Shown here: positions 47,040 through 57,661 of the stretch, in pieces
Position numbering within the stretch: the stretch's first letter is position 1
Layout of the letters: each line of letters opens with the position of its first letter
NCBI GenBank assembly: GCA_037447655.1
Contig: JBBHKE010000754.1
Location: 104,860 to 168,859 of the forward strand
From: Zygnema cylindricum
Taxonomy: Eukaryota; Streptophyta; Zygnematophyceae; Zygnematales; Zygnemataceae
Direction of reading: 5' to 3'
Length of the DNA: 64,000 bases
Notes under the pieces: generated by a model
What the model was told of the DNA's origin: nothing
Database searches by the model: none
What the model saw: the letters and a program-made list of their open reading frames with translations, nothing else
Program-made: the position numbers and the translations under genes

Positions 47040-48161
47040 ATGTCAAAAAACATGATGCGGAACGCATGGCCTCGACACACCAATGACACAAACGAGCCCC
47101 TTAGCAACATATACTCTTCTTCTCTATCTTCTTCAATGCATACTCCTCAAATGCTACCCACAATTTCTTTCTCTACGAATCCTCCTTCCATGAATTTTGT
47201 ACTCACGGCCGCAAATGCACCTCAAAGATGGATAATGCCCCCACGAAAGCGAAGAAAGACAACAAAAATCCGTAAAAAGAGAAGCGAGAAGTGGGAGCTT
47301 TTCGAGATGGAGGCCTTACACCAAGCAAAAAAACAAGAGTTTCTTCAAAACCCAAAGATAAGTGCTAAGGCAAAGTTTGGGAGTAAGGCTGACAAATGGG
47401 GGAATATCTCCAAAACTTTGCAAGATAATGAGGTATATCGAGAGTGGGGTGAATGCGAAAAGAAATGGAATAATCTAACGAATGAATTCAAAAAAATTAG
47501 GGGTTATGGTTTTAAAGGTGACGTTGCCAATTATTTTACAATGCAAAAAAAAGAAAGGACAAAAATTGGTTTGCCTCCGTCGTTTTCTAAAGCAATGTTT
47601 GATGAAATGGAAACGTGGTGGCCCAAGAGGGATGCGGTAAACCTGAAGGTTACTTCGGATACCGGTGACGACCGGCCAAAAGTGGATGAAAATTTACAGG
47701 AAGAGGAAGATACGGTAATTTTGGAAGAGGACCCAAAAAGACAAGGAGGTAATACAAGTGAAGCAACTGCGAGTGCAAATGCAAATATTTCGGAAGAGAA
47801 TGAATTTGAAAAAGACGTGTGTGATGAAAGCGAGAAGGAGAGGAGAGAAGATGAAAGAAGTGAAGAGAAAGGCATAGGATTTCCATCCCCTTCCTATGAC
47901 GATGAGTACTCCAGCACTCGGAAAAGAAAACGAGATGTGTGTAAGATTCAACAAGAGAGTTCTTCGCAAGTGGTAAAAGAAGTTGGTGAATTGCTTGATA
48001 ACTTGATCAAAAAGCAATTTGAACAACAAAACGAACTTATGAACTTGCAATTTGAACGTCAAAAAGAACATCTTGCCTCAATCGAAAGTGTTATGAATAG
48101 ATTCATAGATCAATTGATGTCGGCAATCGCGACGAATATGGATAAAATATTGAATAGTTAA
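47040..48161 (+). CDS. Trihelix (Myb/SANT-like) DNA-binding protein associated with a PIF/Harbinger element
   Basis: Intact 373-codon frame from the first ATG (47040); an acceptor-like CCCTCACAG lies just before it, so an upstream exon is possible. A basic P-R-K-R-R-K stretch precedes a trihelix domain at about residues 80-190: K-W-E-L-F-E-M-E, D-K-W-G-N-I-S-K-T-L, C-E-K-K-W-N-N-L-x-N-E-F-K-K-I, the Y-F-x-M segment, then L-P-P-S-F. A low-complexity acidic region and a C-terminal amphipathic coiled coil (about 310-360) follow. Harbinger elements encode such a protein as the partner that brings the transposase to the element ends and nucleus. A truncated second copy lies inverted at 51787-52056, next to transposase remnants, which ties this gene to the element. 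An exapted host gene is the alternative. Confidence 0.8.
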   Translation: MSKNMMRNAWPRHTNDTNEPLSNIYSSSLSSSMHTPQMLPTISFSTNPPSMNFVLTAANAPQRWIMPPRKRRKTTKIRKKRSEKWELFEMEALHQAKKQEFLQNPKISAKAKFGSKADKWGNISKTLQDNEVYREWGECEKKWNNLTNEFKKIRGYGFKGDVANYFTMQKKERTKIGLPPSFSKAMFDEMETWWPKRDAVNLKVTSDTGDDRPKVDENLQEEEDTVILEEDPKRQGGNTSEATASANANISEENEFEKDVCDESEKERREDERSEEKGIGFPSPSYDDEYSSTRKRKRDVCKIQQESSSQVVKEVGELLDNLIKKQFEQQNELMNLQFERQKEHLASIESVMNRFIDQLMSAIATNMDKILNS

Positions 48162-49262
48162 TACGACTATCTAACCTTCAAATACTTTTGATTTTTTGGA
48201 TTCTAATGTCACATAGGGTCCAATGGTTAAAAAACCAAAAAAAATTGTACAAAGAAAAGGGTCGAAATAGTTTATTTAATGTTCATTTTTTTTCTAAGGT
48301 TGTTTTTTGATATGTTTGCAACCTTATTCGACATATACAATATGATGCTTGTTGTGTTTGTTTTTTTACGAAAAACATCATCTTTGTGTTCATCCATGTT
48401 GTTTGGTGCTTATGGTTTGTGCACCAAAATGTTTGAAAGTGTTGAAAAACAACCTCTACATGCATTTTAAACTCAACAACCTTGTTTTATTTTTGTAAAA
48501 ATTGTTTTGATAAACTGTTCTTATTTAGGTACTCAACAATTATGGAAGTTGAGTTTCGAGGTTTGAATTAACAATTTGATAATTCCATCCTAGTAGTAAT
48601 TTTGAAGCTCAAAATAAGATTGATAATAATAATAAACAATGATAGAAAAAAATGAGACAGAAAAGCAAACATAGAAGAAATACAGGAGGATTAATACGAA
48701 AACAGAAAAAGTGAAAAACCTTTATAAATATCAACAAACATTTACTAAAAAGAAATGAAATATGTTGCAGAAGAAAATATGGATAGAATGAAACAAAATA
48801 CATATGAAACCAAATAACAGGAAAGCTCTAAAAACCATCTACAATGAAAAAAGAAAATGGCATAGAACATCAAATATGGAATAAATGAAACCATTAACAA
48901 ATTAAACCATTAAAAAATAGTGTAACACATTTCGTCCAATTGTAATGCGAATAGAGGTAAATCAAACGCAACACTCACATTACATTCTAGAGGATAATTA
49001 TGTACTGGAACACGCGGCCAAAAAAGAAAAAAAAACTGACTTCATAACCCAAAATAAACAATATGAACTGTAATCATCAATGTACATTTCAACTCTATTA
49101 TCTTCAACGCTACCATAAGTACCAGTTTGTTTGTCGTCATTAACTTTGTTCATACACATACCCATGTCTCCCTCACTTTCTACATCACAAACATATACAC
49201 CATTATCATTATGTTTCTTTCGTCTATCCCTCATAGCGTGGTCAAATAAAACATCTTTTACT
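48162..49262. other. Spacer between trihelix gene and transposase remnant
   Basis: AT-rich, non-coding as far as can be seen; contains simple A-rich stretches and no recognised repeat. Confidence 0.45.
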
Positions 49263-50420
49263 TTAGCCCCTTGAATGTTTAGGATCTAGAACAATCAATC
49301 GCCTTATAACATCTCCACCTTGTCGTGCTCGTCGTTCTTGAGCTCGAGACATGCGCGAGGCCTTTTTTCGAAGACCACTAACATTTTTTGCTTGCTCGTT
49401 TCCAAACTCCTAACTCCTAATCAATATCGCCTCGATTTTCGCAATAAACATATTATGGAGGACACAAGCAATAGTAATAGTAAAAATCGCCATTGATTCT
49501 TTTTGTCGATGGTATATTTTTAAAAGATATCTCCAATGTGGTTTAAGTTTACCAAAAGCTCGTTCGACCACCATCGTCAATGCGAATGTCGAAACTTCAA
49601 TTTTGTTTGGTATTCACTCAATTTTGAACCATAGTAAAGCACTATGAGGTTTGGATCTAATGCTTACCCGACATCTCTTACAAAGTAAGGAAACACATTA
49701 CTAACTTTTCCCATTGGAAAATATTACCACTTGCATATATACGTCTTTGAAAATCTAGTCCACTTTTTATCTTCTAAAGAACCTCGAATCAAGCATTGAT
49801 CCAAGAGATCTTGAACTAAGGCCAATAAATCTTATTTTATGCTCCACAGATTAAACTACTATTGAATAATTTCACTTGGCTACGAAGCAATCGACCGCTA
49901 ACATTTGATTTCCAAGTATCGTTTGTATATGAGTGAAGTTTATGACCCCCATGCAATTTGGTAACCCTTTCACTTCCTCGAAATAATGTTTGATTTTTTG
50001 AAGTTTTTTTTTCCGTAGACCATCTGATGTAATGCTGAAGTGTTTCCACAGTTGCCGCCATTACAAAAGTCCAATACCAAACTTATCCAATACCAAACTC
50101 CTTAGAAGTACGTGTGACCCCTCTTTAGTGAGTGACTCCCATTAATGGAACTAAAACCTGCTTTTTTACAATCATTTCTCTATTTGGAATGTTTTGAAGT
50201 CTTGAAGGGGGAGGTTTAGTATTTACTCAACTTCTAATTCTTTCACCAAAAACTCGAGCATATATTTTTTTTGAGTTGAAAGCATTGCCGAAAAAGTTGG
50301 TCACTAGACCGTCGTAATTCTTCTCTGCCCAATGTAAAGACCTCGATTCGATATAGTACTTTCTATTCGTATTAGGTTGCAAATTTGACAAATGTTGGAG
50401 AGATCATTTTGCAATTTAAT
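49263..50420 (-). pseudogene. PIF/Harbinger transposase remnant (left arm)
   Basis: On the minus strand, with stops and frame changes: an I-R-W segment (near 50000), the domain around the second catalytic Asp (L-G-S-M-L-D-S-R-F-F, near 49780), the E-containing helix V-V-E-R-A-F-G-K-L-K-P-H-W-R (near 49560), A-C-V-L-H-N-M, and a basic end S-G-L-R-K-K-A-S-R-M-S-R with its stop at 49263-49265. The region of the first catalytic Asp (A-L-D in the right-hand copy) has become G-H-K and is lost. Order and motifs are those of the DDE_Tnp_4 family. Inactive. It converges with the trihelix gene, the usual arrangement in these elements. Confidence 0.82.
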
Positions 50421-51059
50421 TAAAACCTTGTTATATGGAAGTGATGAAAACACATTGGACTGCCATGTTAATGGATTTTAAGTCAGCTCATAAGACGGAA
50501 CAAGTACACATTGTCATGCCCAAACGGAATTAAGGGGCTTAGTGACATTTGTACGAACAATTCAGTTCGCTTCGGCACTCGAAAATATAATTCAGACCAA
50601 AGATTTGCATTATCCGAAAGGCCATAACGAGTCCACCAAAAGCACTCACGGTCCCTAATGCGAGTTAACTAGTGCGGGTTAGCAAGTTTGGTTGATAATT
50701 AGCCAAACATATTGCAACCAATTAGAAAAGGTCTCACAAAAAATCCGCTAGAGGAGAGAACACCTCTTTAGGATTGGGCATGCTGAAATTAATAATTAGA
50801 AATGGAAATTGAAATTGGAATATTTTTTAAGACGATTCGAGAAAAGAAAAAGAGTTGCTTTGGCAACGATCATACAAAATGTCACATTTGTGTTAACCAC
50901 GACTATGCAATGATCATGAAAATTTTCTTGACACCAAAGTTTAGGAACCATCACATCTAACGGATTACTCGAACCGCTATTTCGAAATTTGTGAACGGAT
51001 TGGCAACATGGTCTCTCCAAACGACACACCAACATCCAACCTTATCCAAATGGAGAGTA
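50421..51059. other. Centre of the Harbinger palindrome
   Basis: The two transposase arms face away from each other from here. Homology between arms can be followed to about 50460 on the left and 50950 on the right (for example TTGGAGAGA-TCA), with a loop around 50560-50760 that has no visible counterpart. Confidence 0.6.
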
Positions 51060-51785
51060 TTACATCGAACCGAGGTCGTTACATTAAGCAGATGAAGAGT
51101 TACAACGTTATAGCGACGAACATTTTCGACAAATTTTTCGACTTAAAAAATACGGTCTAGCTTTTGGTGAGAGAATTAGAAAACGAACTTAACATTAACC
51201 TCCCCCCCGACTTCAAAACCTACCGAATAGAAAATTGACTGTAGAAAAACAAATTTTAATTGCATTAATGAGATTAAAAAAAAAAAAAAGGATTAATATG
51301 TAAAGCATATGAGTTTGTATTTGGTGTTGGACGCTCAACAAGGAGGAAAGTGTTTGTAAAATCATGAAGGCAATTGTAAAAAAGCCAAGGCATTGGATCA
51401 GATGGCCTACGGATAAAGATTTTCAAAATACTAAGATTTTTTTTGCGGAAGACAAAGGGCTATCAAATTGTGTGGGGGCTTTAGATTGCACCTATATAGA
51501 AATTTCTCTTGGAAATAAAATGTTAGCAATAGATTACTTTGACACTAAACATAATTATTCAACGGTACTTCAATCGGTTGTGGATCATCTAATAAAATTC
51601 AGCGACCTCACTTTAGGATCGCCTGGGTCGATGCACGATTCAAGGATTTTTAAAAGATCAAAATTGGAAAAAAAAATTGACACACACATGCAAGTGGGAA
51701 TATTTTCGGTGAGTTGTGAGTAGTAATGTGTTTCTTTACCTTGTAGGAGATGACGGGTATGCCAGATATGGCGGGTAGCCTCCAT
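51060..51785 (+). pseudogene. PIF/Harbinger transposase remnant (right arm)
   Basis: A plus-strand copy of the minus-strand remnant at 49263-50420. A continuous frame at 51364-51720 gives K-P-R-H-W-I-R-W-P-T, then N-C-V-G-A-L-D-C-T-Y-I with the first catalytic Asp, and F-x-D-L-T-L-G-S-P-G-S-M-H-D-S-R-I-F with the second. After a stop, L-V-G-D-D-G-Y-A follows at about 51745-51765, and then the copy breaks off; the Glu-bearing C-terminal part is deleted at a junction near 51785. Upstream (51060-51300) decayed N-terminal sequence is recognisable. DDE_Tnp_4 family; inactive. Confidence 0.85.
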
Positions 51786-51786
51786 C

Positions 51787-52056
51787 CCTGTTCCCACTTT
51801 TCGCTTCTATTCGCTTCAATTCAACACATGGTGCTTTTTTGTTTTCCATCGATCTTTTTCGCTTTGTAGGGTTGATTACATTCCACTTTGGCAATGATTC
51901 TGTTGTAATTAGTGAGCCAGGGGTCACAATGGGAGGGATTCTGGGTAAAACTCGTAGAGTATGGAGTAAAGGCTCGACTACGTTGTTGGCATGAAACGTA
52001 TACATCCCGCATCACATTTTCCAACATGTTACCTGTGAATGGAGTGATAAACATAA
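51787..52056 (-). pseudogene. Truncated second trihelix gene (N-terminal part)
   Basis: On the minus strand the opening I-T-P-F-T-G-N-M-L-E-N-V-M-R-D matches the region around the start of the gene at 47040 (I-T-P-L-T-D-N-M-S-K-N-M-M-R-N). A K-R-K-R-S segment then corresponds to its basic stretch. The copy ends abruptly at 51787 against transposase sequence, so the trihelix domain is gone. Confidence 0.75.
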
Positions 52057-52244
52057 AAAAAATAAAAAAAACGTTTTACCTGTAAAAAAAAGTAAAAAAA
52101 TAAAAAAACAAGTGAATATAATTTTTCGTTGATAACAATTACTTTGAAAAGTGATAATGTTATAGGTGGGCAAAAGATGCAAGATGACAGATATCATACA
52201 TAATTGAACATTTGTTAGGTACACATAATTGGAATCTAATACAC

Positions 52245-52725
52245 AGTAATTTTCAATACATCCTATTTTCTATTGCACACTATTTTATAGTGCATACTAT
52301 TTTCCAATATATACCAATTTCCAAAAGACACTACTTTTATTGCAGACAAGTTTTTGTTGCATACTATTTTCTAGCCTATTCTATTTTCCACTACATAATA
52401 TTTTATAGTACATATTGTTTTTCAATACATACCGCTTCCCAGAATACTATTTTTTTATTTTGCAGACAATTTTTTACTGCATTCTAGTTTCTAAACTATT
52501 TTATTTTCCACTACACAATATTTTTTAGTGCATACTATATTCTATTGCATACTACTTTTTAGTGCATAATGTTTTTCAATATATACTACTTTTAGTACAC
52601 ACTATTTTTTATTGCGCACAATTTTTTATTGCAGTCTATGTTCCAGCCTAATTTATTTTTACTGCATAATGTTTTTCAGTGCATACTGTATTCTATTGAA
52701 TACTATTTTTTAGGGCATTCTCTTT
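52245..52725 (-). repeat. Minisatellite of AGTATGCA units (right palindrome arm)
   Basis: Degenerate units reading TTTTTAGTGCATACTATTTT on the plus strand, the reverse complement of the array at 45745-46095. It closes the 7-kb palindromic structure. Confidence 0.88.
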
Positions 52726-53127
52726 CTCAAAAAATAACAACAGTGGAAGGGGAAAAAAAAGACGAAGAAAAAAGGAGAAAAGGAAAAAAAATGACAAAAG
52801 AGATGAAAAAAAAAAAGACGAAAATAGAAATATAAAAAGAAAACGGAAATACACATTTTAATATCAAGAAACGCTAAAATACCTTTTGCGGTGGTTAGCA
52901 AAAGGCACTTTTTTTTTTTTTTTCTGGCCTTTTGCCGACCTATGGTAAGCGAAATTCGTACGGATCGTACAAAAATACGCGAGAGATTAAGAGTGAGGGA
53001 GTGTGAAAATTAAAGTGAGAAAAGGTACGAGGGAGAGGGAGAAGGAGAGGGAGAGGGAGGGGCGTTTTTCTAAGAATTTCGCTTTTGAAAAATGGCATCC
53101 GTTGCCAAAAACCCTCCACGGAAGAAA

Positions 53128-53187
53128 AATTCGTACATAAATTCGTACATAAATTCGTACAAAAGTTCGTACATAAATTCGTACAGG
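53128..53187 (+). repeat. Five 12-bp units with CGTACA
   Basis: ATTCGTACATAA-type units with CGTAC at 53132, 53144, 53156, 53168 and 53180, an exact 12-base period. It is preceded by a GAGGGAGAGGGA run (53030-53066). The rest of 52730-53890 holds no supported gene. Confidence 0.85.
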
Positions 53188-53891
53188 CTGGAAGCGGGGC
53201 AGTTTTTTTTGTATTCCGTACTGCATGAATGTTTCAAATTTTTATTACACGTGCGAAAACAAAACCGTGTTAAGATTGTGCGCATGTAGCTGGTACAGTA
53301 CAGTACTTTAAAAAATAGCTTTGGATTTTAATGAAGATTCTCCGTACTAATTTTCATAGCGTTCCCATGTGCGAAAATGAAATCGTAACTTTAAAAGGTG
53401 ACGTTTGTAGACGTGGGTACACCTTGTGATGATTGGAGGACGACTACGAAACTTTCGACAATTGGTGACGTCTACAAAAACGACGACGACGACTGCGGCG
53501 GCGACGGTCGCCACACCCCTTTCATCTATGGGCACACCCCTTTAGTTGCTGTTGTAACTTGTGACTTCAACTGAGAGATCACCTCGAGAGTTGGTTTCAG
53601 GTGAAGTTTGAAGGTGAGCTGGAGTGACACGTGGCAGTGGGTCAAAAAGAAAAAAACGACAAACTGGAGTACAATTTAAACTTTGAAGTTTCAGGTCCAG
53701 ATGACACAAATCTAGACTCATTTTTTTCGACCTATGACCTAATCCAGCATAAGGACACGTGTCGAGTTATAAAGTGCATACTCTAAATTTTATTGCATCG
53801 GACGGTCCAGATATCCAGTAACCGAGATTGTAGCTCTTCACCCTTTGCTAGGCGCGAAGACAGATTAGGAGATTAGATTGTTAAAATTTAA

Positions 53892-54592
53892 GGGTGGACT
53901 TCCATTAGCGAAAAAAGTATGGTTTTTTACTGACGGTCGTACCGTTTCGTACAGGTTCGTACATTTTTTTTTCCTGAGGAAAACAACATTACAGGAAAAT
54001 GTCCAATGTTGTAGGCGTAATTTCAGACCGTCGGATTCATTACACTTTTTATCCGAGACGCCACGTCACCAACCTTACAGTTTGTTAAGACCGTGCACAG
54101 GGAGGACAGTTCTCGAATACAGAACGTGTAAAAATAGGCCGCGTGGAAAAGGTAAAAAAAATCCACGAGGAGCGCGCGCATATGTGCGTACACGTCGCAT
54201 GGGCCACGTGCGTTCCGCCAGGGTGGCTGCGAATCTGCCGAAATTAGCCTGTCGCGCTCCCACCATCAAAGTTTGCCGCCGCCTTTTTGTCGTTGCGTTT
54301 TGAAATTTTGGGTAGTGCATTTAATGACGTATGTACGAGCCATTAGTTACCTCCGACGGTACAGATATTTCCTCCGCGGGTACAGATATTACCTCCGATC
54401 GTACAGATATTGCGTTCAAACTTTGCATTCTAAGATTCTTTCAAGATTTTATGCATCTAATATTAACCTACGTGTTACAGCCAGATTGAGCCACGCAAAT
54501 AAAAAGTGGTTTACTGTCGCGACCTAATGGACGGCACGCCTTGCAGTAAAAATTTCCGTACAATTATTGAGACGCCTAATGGAAGTCCACCC
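53892..54592. mobile_element. Harbinger-type MITE with TAA duplication
   Basis: Ends GGGTGGACTTCCATTAGCG and CCTAATGGAAGTCCACCC, flanked by TAA (53889-53891 and 54593-54595). 701 bp, about the same length and content as 56243-56938, including the CGTTCCGCCAGGG block at about 54208-54220. Confidence 0.92.
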
Positions 54593-54595
54593 TAA

Positions 54596-55757
54596 AACAT
54601 AGATAATCAATTAATCACTTTGCCGTACGAAGATTGTTTTTTTCTGTTTAGGGTTTTACTGAAAAATCGGATAGTCCTGACCGCAGAATTCAATCTCAGG
54701 TGTCGGGGACGAGGGGAGGAGCTTTTGGAAAAAGGAGCGAATGATTGCGCAACCAGACAAAATGACAAATTATATTTGTCACTCAGAAGCCGTAAGGACA
54801 AATAACAAAATTACAAAAATCATTATTGACAGTACGTATAAATACACTATACATTGTACTTTATATAGTGTGCTGTGCCGTACTGTACTTCACATCGGTA
54901 ATTGGTGTTCACTGTTCAGCACTCTCTAGTGGCTTTTTTTTACCCAAAAGCATTAGAAATCAGTTCTAATCGTGCTATTTATTTATTTAATTACGTGGTT
55001 CATGATTGGCCAGGAGGACATCATTTAGTGTTTCTTCTATTAAATTTAGTTTAACGTTAATAATTGATTTCGGCGATGTAAGGTGTACTTTAGCAAATGT
55101 TTTCTTGCCCACCTTCAAACAAGACAAAAAAAAGAAGTGAAAGGAACGTACGTAAGGAAAAAAAGACGGGAAAAATAAGACTGAGATTCCATAAGAGGAT
55201 CCCTTCTGTTAAAACTGCTACAGTCGAGTACAGATACAGCAATGTACAGTACAGTAATGTACTTTATGTACCTGACGTCTTTACTGTTTATCAATTTGTG
55301 TTATGTACGGAAATCTGAAGACAAGTCGTGAGCGTGGCCACTTGTGAATGGCCCTATGGGCACGAATAGTGTCAAATCGTACGAAAAACCATTTTCAAAA
55401 ATCAAAATACAGAATTATGTACGGTATTGAGTAGGTTTTGTACTTCTATTTGCAATCCTAAATTTTTTGTTTATTGGCCAGAAATTCATTGACTACAGTA
55501 CTGTACCATTAGATTTGGCCGTACTAAAACTGTACTATTCTCATTGGCGGAAGAGATTTTGTTATAACTGAAATCTTCTTTCTTAACTGCAAGTCGTAGC
55601 TCACATGGCGCAGAAACTGTTGTAAGCGCTATATCTGATTCGTTCGTACTATACGTATTTTATGCTGTAAAGTACAATATAGCATCGTACGCCATAAATA
55701 TCTATAGCACACACGAAATGTTTTAATATAGTACGCACGTATTACAGTACTGTACAG
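54596..55757. other. Intergenic sequence, nothing recognised
   Basis: AT-rich, with frequent GTAC motifs (for example around 55225-55265) but no supported gene. Confidence 0.45.
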
Positions 55758-55759
55758 TA

Positions 55760-56962
55760 CACCGCCAATCGCTATTAGAGTAAAGGAATAAATAGGGTAA
55801 ACAGAAATTAGTGCTATTAACGATAATTGGGAAAAAATAATTCAATAAAAAACGTATATACTAATTAACCACCAACTCTAATTTGAATTTTTTCGAATAA
55901 TAATGCTCGCCGTATTGATGTCTACATCAATATATGTTCCCGTACAAAATCTGACAATTCGTACGCCAAAATCTAAATATTTGAGTTTGCGTATCTTTTC
56001 CCAGTGCGCATTCACATGCGTGCACAATTACATTAAATGACATTTTGTACATTTGCATTTCAAAAAGTACATTCTGGTGCGGAAAACGTATCCGTACACC
56101 ACACTATAAAAATTGCGGTATACTTCCGTTATTAACGGTAATTAAAAAAAGAACCCTAAACGGCGTAAAGGAAAAAATAGAATTATGGATTGTATTTCAG
56201 GTTTAAAAAAATTTAAAAAGGGCACCGAATTAGCGTTATTTAGGGTGGACTTCCATTAGCGAAAAAGTGGAGTTTTTTACCGACGGCCGTACCGTTTCGT
56301 ACAGGTTCGAACATAACATTTTTTTTTTCAACGAAAACAACATTACAAAAAATTGTCCAAGGTTGTAGGCGTAAACTAGGACCGTCGGATTCGATTTTAC
56401 TTTTTATCCGTGAAGCCACGTCACTAACCCTACAGTTTGTTAAGACCGTGCACAGTGAGGACAGTTCTCGAATACATAACGTGTAATAATAGGCCGCGTG
56501 GAAAAGGTAAAAAAAATCCACGATGAGCGCGCGCATATGTGTGTACACTTCGCATGGGCCATGTGCCTTCCGCCAGGGTGGCTGCGAATCCGCCGAAATT
56601 ATCCCGTCACGCTCCCACCATCAATGTTTGCCGCCGCCTTTTTGTCGTTGCGTTTTGAAATTTTGGGTAGTGCATTTAACGCCCTCTGTACGAGTCAGTA
56701 GTTACCTCCGATGGTACAGATATTATGTCCACTGGTACAGATATTACCTCCGCTCGTACAGATATTGCGTTCTGACATTGCATTCGAAGATTCTTTCAAG
56801 ATTATTAGCATCGAATATTAACCTACGTGTTACCAACCAGAATGAGCCACGCAGGTTTACAGATGCGACCTAATGGAAGGCACACCTTTCAGTAAAATTT
56901 TCCGTACAACTACTGGGACGCCTAATGGAAGTCCACCCTTACTCTAATAGCGATTGGCGGTG
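55760..56962. mobile_element. TA-flanked MITE split by a Harbinger-type MITE
   Basis: CACCGCCAATCGCTATTAGAG after TA (55758-55759) and CTCTAATAGCGATTGGCGGTG before TA (56963-56964). Removal of the nested 56243-56938 leaves about 500 bp, the usual family size. Confidence 0.88.
56243..56938. mobile_element. Nested Harbinger-type MITE with TTA duplication
   Basis: Same GGGTGGACTTCCATTAGCG end as 53892, inverted at the right end, flanked by TTA (56240-56242 and 56939-56941). 696 bp. Confidence 0.92.
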
Positions 56963-57497
56963 TACTGTTTCATGAATCTACAGTAGTATAGTACTATAGT
57001 ACTGTACTGTAGATATAGCGTTTCCAATAAATAATGTACGCACTTTAAAATGTCGGTTCAATTAATACTCGATAATACTGTACTAATTATAGTTACGGGG
57101 AAACAGGCTCATGGAACGCCCGTTACCGTAAAATGCTGAGCGGACCGGAATTCAACGAAAGAAAGGGATTAAAAAAAGAAAACAAAACGAAAAAAAAAGG
57201 ACCACAAAAAAAGAAAATAAAGTACACAAAAACAAAAAACACAACCCTAATCGAACGAAAAAAAAAACCAAAATAAAATAATACAAAAAAAATAACAAAA
57301 ACGAAACAAAATAATTAGAAACTTCCCGTGTCATTCACTCAGATACGACCTCCCCCTGAAACACCCCCCTTCCGCTCGAGAATTTAAAAATGATAAGAAA
57401 ACGACAAAAAAAAGGACATACACACGCCGATACGCACTAAAAAAACAAAAAAAAAACATAAAAAGAGAAAAGAAGTCCTTTATTTTGTCGTCTCCAT

Positions 57498-57661
57498 CCG
57501 TACATGCCTTCGCCAAGAAGGATCCGTACCAAATCTTCTTTGATTCTTTAAATCCGCAGAACGCCGTCCTTACATCCGTACGATATCGTACCCTAAAAAT
57601 CCGTACATTTCGGCCTCCGGATCCGTACAATCGCCCTTACGATGGTGCGCACGATCCGTAC
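57498..57661 (+). promoter_or_regulatory. Cluster of CGTAC (SBP-box core) motifs at the fucosyltransferase-like gene start
   Basis: CCGTAC or TCGTAC occurs at 57498, 57524, 57576, 57586, 57601, 57623 and 57656, seven times in 164 bases; 57498 and 57623 (CCGTACA) are closest to the plant SBP/SPL consensus TNCGTACAA. The last lies inside codons 4-6. Chance expectation for GTAC is about one per 300 bases here. Regulatory use is inference. Confidence 0.4.
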
